DNA of 64,000 nucleotides from Atriophallophorus winterbourni (taxonomy: Eukaryota; Platyhelminthes; Trematoda; Plagiorchiida; Microphallidae): NCBI GenBank assembly GCA_013407085.1, contig JACCGJ010009884.1, positions 1 to 64,000 on the forward strand, read 5' to 3'. Made by a program: the position numbers and the translations under genes. The notes beneath the pieces are model-generated. The model did not search any database. It was given only the letters and a program-made list of their open reading frames with translations, and was not told the origin of the DNA. Below, piece by piece: positions 45,509-55,390 of the stretch (positions are counted from its first letter, which is position 1; each line of letters starts with the position of its first letter).

Positions 45509-46510
45509 CTGTTGAAAAATTAGTTTAATTTGAAAATAAAACATAATTTTGTTTTAGTTTGCATGAAATAAATTATGAAATATTCTCCCGTGTATAAGTA
45601 GTAGAATAAACGGACATTTGTTTTGGCCGTCCAACCAGTCTGATCTCCTTTTCGGGTCTTCCCATCTGATATATCGTAACGTAACACCGATCAAATCTGA
45701 TGGGCATTGTTGTTCCAGAGTGTTTGGTGGGTTTGCTCTTCATGTTTTGCGAATATTCAATTGTATCAAAACCATCGAAATATTCACAAAGGTCATCACT
45801 ACGGTCCACATTGGGAGGCAATATGGTCGGCACATGAAGCTACTCAAATCTGTCAGAAATGTAAACAACCGCCCACTGTCTATCGCTTTATTTGGTAAGA
45901 TTTTTACACTACCAAATTACTCCGATCTGGTTAAACATTGGTATTCTCTATTACAGCATAGCATATATTAAACGATGATGACATTTGTTCCAAAGAAGTC
46001 TTCTATAAATGATATCATATTTAATCATATTATCAATGGCGGCAAAACATTTATGATATACTAGATCACAGAACAATTTATCCTTATATTTATTTTGCTT
46101 GATGCTTTTCTAAGACACAATTGTACTCAATTTCTTTATATGAAATATAGGAACGCTCTCTAAAGCTTTAAAATGCTCACGTAAATTCACAGCCTACCGC
46201 AAAAATTTATCATGTATTTGGAATAAGAATGATGGTTGCAAAAAATTGATTTGCTGAAAGTTATACAATATTGCGAAAGTGCTGGTGGTCCACATAGATT
46301 TGCAGGAAAAGTAAACATCAATCAACTTGGTAAATAGCTTCAGTAATCATATGTTTCACGATTCAATATACCACGAATCACGCAACACGACTGCCTTCGT
46401 GTTGAATGTACCTTACACGGCCACAAATGTTGGAGAAATTTAAGAAAACGCAAACATATGTTAACATTTACGCGAAACATTTAAGCATGTTGAATTATTT
46501 AAACACTTAC

Positions 46511-46546
46511 CTCCTTGTTCTGATCCAGTTTGACCATCCGAGGATA
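46511..46546 (-). other. Candidate micro-exon B, 36 nt, acidic
   Basis: Minus strand: AATTTTCCAGAAG|TATCC acceptor (an alternative AG three bases earlier would give 39 nt) and donor GGAG|GTAAGT, an optimal match to the eukaryotic consensus. Phase 1 reading: VSSDGQTGSEQG. The splice-site context is conserved with copies B' and C while the peptide differs. Confidence 0.55.
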
Positions 46547-46677
46547 CTTCTGGAAAATTAGTTTAATTTGAAAACAAATCGTTAATTTATTTGTCGTTGT
46601 CATGAAATAATTAAAGAAATATACTGCCGTGTATAAGCAGTTGAATAAGCGGGCCTTCGGCGACCTTAGATCTAAAC

Positions 46678-47525
46678 CAGGGGTGCGCAAACTTTCTATC
46701 CAACAGGCCACAACCCCTTTCTTTCCACAGAGACTACGGCCGCACATATTTCGTCCTGATTCTAAAAGTCTGCATATGTGGTAACACTCGATTTTACATT
46801 AAATTGTATTTCCTAACAATGAAATCACATTAATCCAGCGGTGAAGCAATAACTATACATTTACTTGTTTCCATGTAAAGTGACTGTAATGATTCTTTTA
46901 TTCTCTTTAATATACTTTAATTCCCATTATACTGTAGATGACTAGACTAGGATGCAGTCGAAAAAACAACACATTTATTAATGATTGATTTAACACTTAT
47001 AAATGATTTATTTTATTCAAAACCTCATGCAATTTTTTCTTGACTCACTGTCCATCTTAGCGTAAGCGTGGCTCTCATGTCGACGATAATGCTGTCTGGC
47101 GTTATCCACTTTTATTGTTTTTAAAACCTGCTCACATATAAGGCATATCATGCAATGGTCGACAGTTTCAATCACGAAGTAATCAAGTTCCCACTCGGCG
47201 TTGAATTTCCTATTCTCATCAGTCAAAGTGCGCCTTCTTTTCATGGGTAATATTATTAAACCACGTGTAAAAGTTAGGATTAGATCCGATCGAACCCGCC
47301 TGCGAGGAAGTGAATCCAAATCATGTAGCACCAGTCGATCTTCAATGAGGATTTAAGGCTTTGACCTAAGACAGTGGTCGCTATGCCCAGCAACCCAATA
47401 CAGATGAACGCGGTCGAGGTCGCATCACACAGCGGTCAACATGAGCAAAAGTACGTTACTAACGGCCGCATATCATACCTCTCACGGCCGCATGCGGCCG
47501 TGCGGCCGCAGGTTGCGCACCCCTG
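46678..47525 (-). mobile_element. hAT element with BED-finger remnant, 848 bp
   Basis: Terminal inverted repeats of 13 bp (CAGGGGTGCGCAA at 46678; TTGCGCACCCCTG ending at 47525) lie inside a perfect 8-bp target duplication ATCTAAAC (46670-46677 and 47526-47533). The empty site is recognisable in modules A (about 41052) and C (about 49798). Inside, a minus-strand frame encodes the N-terminus of a transposase. The rest is deleted, so it is non-autonomous. A GC-rich palindromic stretch of GGCCGC units lies at 47464-47510. Confidence 0.93.
47017..47331 (-). pseudogene. hAT transposase N-terminus with BED-type zinc finger
   Basis: 104 codons. The second methionine (MKRRRTLTDENRKF, 47241) is the likely original start. 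A C-x2-C (CMIC.. / CLIC) and H-x4-H (HYRRHESH) arrangement, preceded by the WELDYFVIE aromatic block, matches BED fingers of the hAT transposases related to vertebrate ZBED/GTF2IRD2-type proteins. It binds transposon ends in active relatives. The catalytic and dimerisation domains are absent. Confidence 0.78.
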
Positions 47526-48039
47526 ATCTAAACTGTGCTAGACGGATCAATTTTCAATTGTTTCATGTATTTTTCAATCAACACAACATCAGATACGCTG
47601 GCCTAGAGTTATTTGTAAAGTAAAGTATGTCAGCGCCATGGAATAGACCAATAAATATAAAAATTGTAGCATTTGCGTAAAATTTACTTCAAAAATCCTA
47701 ATAAAGACATCGCAAATACTGCAAAATTACTTGAAGCTACGAGTATGAAGAAATAAACACCCCACCTAAAACGTACGTCAAATTCCCAAAATCGCGTCGA
47801 CGGTCAAAGTTTCGGAAATAAGAAAAGGTTTGAAGACCATAATAATCCCATTTAACACTTTCCCATTCGCGGACCTCAAATAATTTATATAGGTGGATGA
47901 CCGTCGGCTACACTTCCCGTATCATAAAAGAAGTTTGGTTTAATTTACACGAAAATGCTAAATGCTCCTTTAATGATGATTTATACAAAAAATCTTCCTC
48001 GATAAACTTATAACTGGAAGAAAAATTTGGGATTCATTT

Positions 48040-48125
48040 TTGATCGATCGATCGATATTTTGAAAATCGATTGATTTGTAGAAAGATAGAGAGGTAAGGA
48101 GATAGATAAATAGATAGATAAACTA
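48040..48125. repeat. GATC/GATA simple repeats
   Basis: GATCGATCGATCGAT at about 48040, then GATAGATAAATAGATAGATA at about 48100. Followed by a 60-base scrap of the hammerhead-bearing repeat (48125-48180) without ribozyme. Confidence 0.7.
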
Positions 48126-48259
48126 GTTGGTCGTGGCAACCTTATTCAACAGAGGCTTACATGCTAAAATTATTTATCTTTAGCAACAATTGGATAACTT
48201 TCCTCATCCAGCACAGAACATCATTAATTTATTTTTGTATTTCTGATGGCGATTTAGCC

Positions 48260-48645
48260 TTCATTAGTATTTCTCCAGAAAGGCACATATGAGTGACTTC
48301 ATATGCCTGACCAGATGAGAATGAGACAACAACATCTGTTGGGGTCTTCCAACCAAGATGGTCTTCCCATCAGATACATCGTAATCTAACACCGAGTAAT
48401 TAAGATGGGCATCGATGTTCCACAGTGTTTAGTGAGTTCGTCCTTCATGTCTTGCGATTAATCAGCAGTACCGATTCCGTTAAAATATTCACCAAGTTAA
48501 TCACAACAGTCCACATTTGAAGCACTGGAATCGTGTTTCGCTTTTACTTGAGATCATTAGCAGTGCATATCCTGTCTGGGGTCTGATTCGAAACATCGAC
48601 CATCAAAATTGTAGTCTCACGCATTAGGGTCTGATCTACCGTCTA
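48260..48645 (-). repeat. Partial copy of the module A/B/C start
   Basis: It matches the beginning of the module (TTTCTCCAGAAAGG, ACATCTGTTGGGGTC, CATCGTAATCTAACACCGA), then departs at about 48545. The proper module C starts again at about 48645, so this is a short tandem duplicate. Confidence 0.55.
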
Positions 48646-49965
48646 CCGTTTGAACGATCGCGAAAAAGACTCCATGAATGTTTTTCCAGAAGGGAAATTT
48701 AAATAGCCTCATATGTCCGATCAGTCGAGAAGGAGAGAACAACATTTGTTCTGGTCATCCAACCAATCTTATCTCCTTGTCGGGTATTCCCATCTGATAT
48801 AGCCTAAGCTAACACCGATCAAATCTGATGGGCATTCTTGTTCCAGATTGTTTGATGGGTTTGCTCTTCATGTTTTGCGACTACACATTGGTACCAAAAC
48901 CATCGAAACATTCACAAAGTTTATCACTACGGTCCACGTTGGAAGGCTTATGGACGGACATATGACGCTAATCAAATCTGTCAGAATTGTAAACAACCGC
49001 TCTCTAGGTATCGCTTCACTAGGTAAGATTTTAACACTACCAAATTACTCCGATGTAAGTAAATATTGCTATTTTCTATTACAGCATAGCATACAATAAA
49101 CGATGTTGACATTTGTTTCAAAGAAGTCTCTCATAATTTAAATCATATTTAATCATATTATCAATGGCAGCAAAACATTTATGATATACTAGATCACAGA
49201 ACAAATTATCCGTATATTTATTTTGCTTGATGTTTTTCTAAGTCATATGTGTACTCAATTTCATTAACTAAAATTTAGAAACGCTGTCTTGAGGTCTAAT
49301 ATTCTCACGCAAATTTATAGCCTACCGCAACAATTTAGCATGAAATTGGAATAAGAATGATGGTTGCAAAAAATTGATTTGCTAAAAGTTATGCAATATT
49401 GCGAAAGTGCTGGTGGTCCACATAGATTTGCAAGAAACTTGAGCACTCAATTAACTCGGTAAATAGCTTCAGTAATCATATCTTTCCTGATTTAATATGC
49501 CACGAATCACGCAACATGACTGCCTTCGTGTTGAATGTACCATACACGGCCACGAATGTTGATCAAATTTATGAAAACGCAAACAAATTTTAACATTTAC
49601 GCGAAACATTCAAGCATGTTGAATTATTTAAACGCTTACCTTTTTGATCTGAATCAGATTCATCATCCGAGGTTACTGCTGGAAAATTAGTTTAATTTGA
49701 AAAAAAATCATAAATTTATTTGTCGTTGTCATGAAATAAATAAAGAAATATACTGCCGTGTATAAGCAGTTGAATAAGCGGGCCTTCGGCGACCTCAGAT
49801 TTAAACTGTGCTAGACGGATCAATTTTTAATTGTTTCATGTATTATTCAATCAACACAACATCAGATACGCCGGCCTAGATTTATTTGTAAAGTAAAGTA
49901 TATCAGCGCCATCCGAACGGCCATTAATTATTTATAAACTAGATAACTTTTGTGTGGAAACATAC
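48645..49965 (-). repeat. Segmental repeat module C
   Basis: Co-linear with modules A and B up to about 49965, where the hammerhead-bearing repeat in minus orientation begins. It lacks the module's last ~350 bp. Confidence 0.7.
49640..49675 (-). other. Candidate micro-exon C, 36 nt, acidic
   Basis: Minus strand: AATTTTCCAGCAG|TAACC acceptor and donor AAAAAG|GTAAGC. Phase 1 reading: VTSDDESDSDQK, a serine/aspartate-rich peptide. Same length and phase as copies B and B'. Confidence 0.55.
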
Positions 49966-50100
49966 GTACAAACATAGAAACAAACAAGCTCAGCTTAACG
50001 CGTTGTCATAGCCCTCACGATTGTTTTATTGCTGTCTGCATTCATCAGGTACATACAGTAGCATCCGGATCCGCCAATGAATATTATGATTCATGGATAT
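49966..50100 (-). repeat. Hammerhead-bearing repeat, minus orientation, short
   Basis: Minus-strand partner of the plus unit starting at 50101. The two meet at the perfect palindrome GGGTTTAAACCC (50101-50112). Confidence 0.75.
50012..50058 (-). ncRNA. Hammerhead ribozyme, minus strand, catalytic box mutated
   Basis: CUGAUGA (50048-50042) is intact, and a stem II UGC-AGACA-GCA follows. The GAAAC box reads UAAAAC, and the cleavage region AAUC is followed by GUGAGGG. Loss of the invariant G should inactivate it. Its GUGAGGG stem I strand is shared with the copy at 41874-41914, so these two form a sublineage distinct from the plus-strand copies. Confidence 0.6.
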
Positions 50101-50435
50101 GGGTTTAAACCCATTAAACTTGTGTTTGGACAAATGTGATTGAACAGGTTTGTGGTATTAGCCTTATCAAACAGTGGCATGCAAGCGCTCCTTGTTTACC
50201 ATACCTCAACTGTTTCAAGCGAATGCGGATCCTAACCATGCAGTCCCTACCTGATGAGTGCAAACGGCACGAAACCGTTTGTGGGGTATGTGATGGAAAT
50301 GAATGCAAAGAAATATTTTTTCATGGAATTGGGTTTAACCCCATTAAACATGTGTTTGGACACATGTGATTTAACAGGTTTGTCGTAGCAGCCTTATCCA
50401 AAAGGGGCATACAAGCGCTACTTGTTTACTATTTG
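50101..50435 (+). repeat. Hammerhead-bearing tandem repeat, plus orientation (about 1.4 units)
   Basis: The first unit starts at CCATTAAACTTGTG (50111) and the second at CCATTAAACATGTG (50341), a period of 230 bp. The first contains a complete hammerhead; the second ends at CAAGCGCTACTTGTTTA (about 50430) before its ribozyme. Units of this size with one type I hammerhead per unit fit the organisation described for metazoan retrozymes and for the schistosome SM-alpha repeats. Confidence 0.8.
50245..50286 (+). ncRNA. Hammerhead ribozyme, type I, complete fold
   Basis: Stem I strand CCCUAC (50245-50250); core CUGAUGA (50251-50257); stem II GUGC-AAACG-GCAC (50258-50270, four perfect pairs); GAAA (50271-50274); minimal stem III region CCGUUU (50275-50280); and the other stem I strand GUGGGG (50281-50286), giving six pairs with CCCUAC (one U-G). 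The expected cleavage site is after 50280. The triplet is UUU, where sister copies have GUC or UUC, so activity is uncertain although all core bases of the catalytic boxes are present. The self-cleavage would process a multimeric transcript into ~230-nt units. Confidence 0.82.
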
Positions 50436-50439
50436 ATTT

Positions 50440-50914
50440 GTATGCAATTTGTTTACTCACATAATGTGTTTCAAAAAACTGAATAGTCAGTTGCAAGCTT
50501 ACCTTTTTTATTTCCATTGAAAAGTTTTCCTGTCATTTTGATAACATTGAAATTCGTCAGTTTGCAAACAATCATGTATTTTATTATTGAAATACTTAAT
50601 TATAAAGCAATTTTTGAAGCAGTATCTCTTGACAAACTCATTTGAACAATTATTGATACGAAATTGTAGAGTATATTTAAAATTCACTGTGGTAAACATT
50701 AATTATAGATGAGTAATTCATTATTCAGCAATTATCAAGTACCATGTAAATATTTAGCTAATCCACACACATATCTTTTTGTCCTTGAATCGTCAAATAT
50801 CAGCACCTGGAATGCACGTTATGCATAGGTGTGAACAGAAAAACTTGAAAATATAACGCGAGTAGAATACTTAAATAGAGCAATAAAGGCTTAAGAGAAA
50901 TGAACTATTTCTAT
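50440..50914 (-). repeat. Segmental repeat module K, copy 3
   Basis: Similar to 44461-44900, including the lysine-rich exon-like block. It is interrupted at about 50915 by an RTE fragment and resumes at about 51455. Confidence 0.65.
50503..50529 (-). other. Candidate micro-exon K3, 27 nt, basic
   Basis: Minus strand: acceptor TGACAG|GAAAAC at 50530/50529 and donor AAAAAAG|GTAAGC at 50503/50502. Phase 1 reading: GKLFNGNKK. Both splice sites are intact. Confidence 0.5.
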
Positions 50915-51455
50915 TGTATTATTATTATTGTTGTTGTTGTTGTTGGACTTCTTCGGTCGATGTCGACCATGGACGAACATCACAATCGCATGAATTGTCA
51001 TGCTCATCATCTTTTTGAATGACTAAACAGTCAGACTCTAAAGGAACAATCTCTCACGCAGCACTTGTTTGTATAACATCAGTTGCAGGCCGGCAGCCTG
51101 GTCTGCGTTCAACAGCCAAGATCTTTATCTGCTCCTCCCCAGCTTTCAGACGACGCTTTACACAATGCTTTACACAATGAGCGGTAAAGAGCATGTTCTT
51201 CCCAAATCGCCGGGTCAACACCAAGAGCTTTCATATCTCTTGCAAACGTATGCCCAATGCTCGACTTCCTTTATTGCAAGTCACCATGGAGTAGATCTTT
51301 CGGAATACGACTATTTTCCATTCTGTCGGCATGACCAAGTCATTGCAGTCGGCGCTATCGCAATTGGGTAAATATGCTCTTTTGTCCAGCGTTTGAAAAC
51401 AGATCAGCATTAGTCACTCTATCCATATACGATATGTTTGAGGTACGACGGATGC
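50915..51455 (-). pseudogene. RTE-like element 3' end with (CAA)n/(TAA)n tail
   Basis: Minus strand, reading downward: a KIYSMVTCNKG-like degraded block, then MKALGVDPAIWEEHALYRSL in another frame (a hallmark of the RTE C-terminus), and CVRDCSFRV..LFSHSK (a remnant of the terminal cysteine/histidine motif). The end CGACCGAAGAAGTC is followed by CAA and TAA triplet repeats (50948-50920 on plus). The plus-strand 100-codon open frame here is only its antisense. The unoccupied version of the site is at about 44940-44990. Confidence 0.75.
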
Positions 51456-51610
51456 TTATATTAGATTACATTATTACATTTAATATATTTCATCTTGCAA
51501 TCGAACACGTTTTTTTGTTTCATGTGTGTTTTCGGTGGTTATCCTCTTGTTTGGTTTGTAGATCTCCGAACGGCATTTGATATTCTCTGTCCGTTTCGCA
51601 ATTCACGATT
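51456..51610 (-). repeat. Continuation of module K copy 3
   Basis: Similar to 44975-45075: TTCATGTGTGTTTTCGGTG and GAACGGCATTTGATATTCTC against GAACGGCATTTAAAATTCTC. Confidence 0.6.
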
Positions 51611-53234
51611 TGCTGACTGTTTATAAAGAGTTTCGACGAGCCAATCGAAATGTTTCGATAGATTAAATCCTGTTTACTCAAGAGAATGTATTTGGTAATT
51701 TCGTTATTATTTCGCAAATAACATTGCGCACGTGCAATCAAATATTCTCATTTTAAATTTGTGAGATTTCTTTTTTATACACAATTCGAAAATTGGATCA
51801 GAGACCTTGTAGTATGATTTGAAAATGTACTGTGATTTGCTCATTCCTGTGACATTTAAGTAAACGTCTGTAAACCACTTTACCATTGTTTCAAGTCTAC
51901 CTGAAACTGATCTTATTGTCTCCACTTGCCAATAAAAAATGTCCAAAAAACTGTTCATTAATGTTATTGGATGAAAGTACCGCAATATTTTGAACACTGA
52001 TGTGTTTTGCCAGGTCTTATTTGTATGTAAACCGAACTATCAGGCGATTATGGCTTGACTTGGTGTAATAAACTACAATAGTATGACATTTATCATATAC
52101 AAAATGATTTGAAAAGCATTTTGCTTGCTGTACTACGTCTTCGTCTTCTACGTGTCGAAGCTATGAATGAATGTTAGAGTGCAATCCATAGAACCGTACA
52201 CACATATGCAAATATCAAGGAGCTTGCAGCGTCATTTTTTGTAAATCATATCTTGTGTATACCCTTACATGCACAAGATTCACTTATTTGATTCAGATAA
52301 AGTAAAGTATTCCTCTCACAAGTTATGTTTCTGATTCTCAAATTATTTATCTTTGACGGCACTACAAAAGACCTTCTTTTTTTAAACAGCTATAACCCTA
52401 ATATTCGAATGAACGCTGCTAGCCTTGATAATTAATTTATTGATTTTTGTATGTGGTGCGCTGCACCTGTTAAAATTTCAGTTCTATTTGGGTAGTTCCC
52501 ACTGTTGTACACCCTCTCCAGTTGATGCCACCATAAATGGATATCGCAAATGCAATGAGGAATTTATGCTCAGCAGAGATTCATTGGACTGAACAGTCCG
52601 ATTGGGGAGAGACAACCTCTCCCGCGGCACTTAGCCAATCGGATTGATATCAACGGTTAAATTTAGTACAAGATAAGACTGGCACTTCCTGATGTGGTGT
52701 TTTGCCGTAGAGTAATGTGATGACTTGTTCAGCTTACGACAACACTTTAGGGATTTGGCTCAGTGAGACTGCAAGCATTATGAAGTGGTAAACGATAATT
52801 CAACGCGACGAAAATTTCAATCAGATTTGGTACAGACAATTTTACAGCAAAGACGCAAATGTTTACAAGAATTTTACCGATTAACTCAAGAAAAAAATAT
52901 AGTTCTAACATATCTCTTACAGTTAAACCACAACACCGCATTATTGTTGTTTAGTTTCATCATATATGGACGGAATGATTATGTTTAATAAGTTGAGAAG
53001 CAGTGGAAACTCAATTATATTTTAACTCCAACGTATGCATCGCTGATCCGACAGTAGATGTAAGCTATTCGAACACATAAATAACCAGTTTTTAAAGAGC
53101 TTACATCCCCTTATCATACACGACATAGCAAGTTTCCGGCTGTCCGCGTTTCTCAGAAAGTAAAATTGGCATGAGAGCGCCTTTATTAATCGGAAAAATA
53201 ATAAACTTTGGAGGATTTCAAAGATAGTTAGCGA
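51611..53234. other. Unassigned sequence between module region and tandem array
   Basis: No supported gene. Minus-strand open frames of 60-96 codons occur (51707-51997, 53022-53306), but they lack motifs and codon-like structure. The sequence around 52500-52700 is more GC-rich and contains an imperfect palindrome (GATTGGGGAGAGACAACCTCTCCC) of unknown meaning. Confidence 0.45.
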
Positions 53235-54399
53235 AGTATTGATATGAAGTGATTCGATTCCAGCTGCAAATACACCTATGAATAATGTTAACAACGTTCT
53301 CCTCATATCCCCGGTCTTAACAGTTCACAAACAAGTTAAGATTGCATTGCCGTTATCAGGACGAGATTGTACAAGCAGTTCCGTTGTGACTGGAAACGCT
53401 TGAAATTTACCAAACAGGGTTATATTTAAAGACGTAATGAATGAGCTCAGTAGAACTTGGATGGATAATTAACGCAATCGTTGAATGCTAAGATATCACC
53501 CAAAGTAAAATGAAACATTTTTAGCGATCACAACGCAGCCCATACACTCTGCTCAATGTTACGGCGCGTGAGTTAAGGCTCCGTCTGTGAATCGAGATTC
53601 AGAATCTGACATATCTCTCATTCGAAGGACTTGTTGATAATACGGAATTGAGATCAAATTTGAGATTGTCATTCACATATGTTTGCACATTATATGTATA
53701 TGATGTTTATTCAAAAAACCGTCTGATCATCGAAAAAACAGCATTTGTGAAATAACTAAACGAAATATCTTACTCATCTTTTCTCTGAAATTAGTGCACA
53801 GATTTACATTATTAGAATTATTTTGAAGAATTTCATGCAATTATGCATGTGACATAATTATGTTTAATGTTTTAACGTATATTTTGATCGCAATACCAAA
53901 TCGGTTTATATATCAGTAAATAGAATTAATCGACTTGTTATTTTCAGCCTTCAAGGAAGCAGATCTCGGTAAGAGACTAAGATGTAAGAAGGTTTGAATG
54001 CTTTTTTCGACAAAGAGAATAGATATTATGATATAAAAATTCAAATGGAGACACTTCTAACCAATCACTTGATGGTTAACGTATTATATATAATCTCCTC
54101 CCTGAATTAATTTCGATAGGATTATCGCGAAAAGTATATTCCATTATATGCTGTTTCCATTGATGAATCAATTTGACTTCATCAGATTGATCTTATTCAC
54201 TGCTCTCCAATATTGCCGGAAATCTTTGTTTGTTTCCAATATTACATAAAGGGATTAGTCCTGGTTAACAGTTGCAGTTCAGGAGCTTTTGAAAATTCAC
54301 TGTAGCGTCAAACTGATTTGTTCTTGCTCCAACGATGTTAGGTATTTTCTTTGCTCGAAAGCTGAAACAAGCTTGTAAGACGAAAACATAATTTATTTG

Positions 54400-55390
54400 T
54401 CTACGTGCGCGTTGTGATGCAAGCTATTCTAACTGAAAGGAAGGTAATAGATGTGTTTATTCATGATCTTCTGTTTGCTGATGATTCCTTCAGGCTGACA
54501 TTCAGCCTGAGCATAACCAAACTCGTTGCTTTAATGAAATGTATCGACTTCCATCATCACTAATAGAAACCGCCAGCTTAAAGCAGTATATATTTTCACA
54601 AATCTTGGAAAAAACATTGCTGATTACCTCTCTCTAGACACTATGATTGATAAGCGGACTGCTAGAGCAGCTGCCTTTTTGTCCTGATTAAACTCTCGTA
54701 ACTCGGGAAGCTCAAGTTAGCCTCTGACGACAAAGATAATTGCATTCCCTTCACATTACGGCAGTTAGACCTGGACCATCGCTACAAGAAACGAGTTGTC
54801 GCATAAAGCTTTCTTTTAAGAAACGTATGATAAATCTAAAATATATCGTGATTTGAGCAAATAACTAAAGCTGAACTGATTTCTAAAGCTGGTTTACTGA
54901 GTAATTACACCCTACGCCGAAAGCGCCGAATAAACTGACTGCGTCATGTGTGCAGAATGAAAATGACCGTATTCCCAATGATCTACTATTTGCTGAGTAG
55001 AACGCAGGAACTCGATTATCGATGAGACCGCATTTGCGGTACAAAGACTTTGGTAATAGTGATATGAACGCTCACGGTATTCATCTAAAAAGCTAAGATA
55101 AAATTGCTCTTGACCTCTTACTATAGAGGCACTGTGCTAAAACGTTGTCTGAAAGCCGAGATACCGCTGATACAACACTGAGCTGCTAATTGTATATTTT
55201 GCTGTCACTGTGCAATTACAATCTTTGGTCAAATAACTGTCTATATATGTTATCGCTCTGATATAGTCTGTTCCTATCGCATTGTAGTGTTCAGTCATTC
55301 TGAAAGCTATGAATCATGAAAACCTAATACGCTTGTGATTTACATGCAAGGAAGCCATCGACCGAAGGAGACCAAGTGCAAATATTTATT
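54400..55390 (+). pseudogene. RTE-like reverse transcriptase C-terminus in array unit 1
   Basis: Order seen: VIDVFIHDLLFADDS (about 54445-54490, active-site box), then FTNLGKNIADYLSLDTMIDK (about 54597), then LDLDHRYKKRVV, then RRINWLRHVCRM-like residues (about 54925). The end ATCGACCGAAGGAGACCAAG (about 55360) is the counterpart of the RTE 3' terminus at 50950. Stops are frequent. The same block recurs in units 2 to 5 at about +2.17 kb each. In units 3-5 the active site reads FSDD. Confidence 0.75.

Larger units (their letters stand above)
45600..48050 (-). repeat. Segmental repeat module B (with hAT insertion)
   Basis: Co-linear with module A (39900-41640) apart from the 848 bp hAT element at 46678-47525. 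All the landmarks listed for module A are found here, at 45668, 46283, 46511, 46628 and 47788. The plus-strand open frame at 45618-45971 is not conserved in modules A and C and is not supported as a gene. Confidence 0.7.

Noticed and set aside
45618..45971. 117-codon plus-strand open frame with a His/Cys cluster that recalls an integrase zinc finger
   Set aside because: The frame is not kept in modules A and C, the spacing does not fit H-H-C-C, and no other integrase block follows.
51069..51371. 100-codon plus-strand open frame
   Set aside because: Antisense to the RTE C-terminal fragment that carries recognisable motifs on the minus strand.
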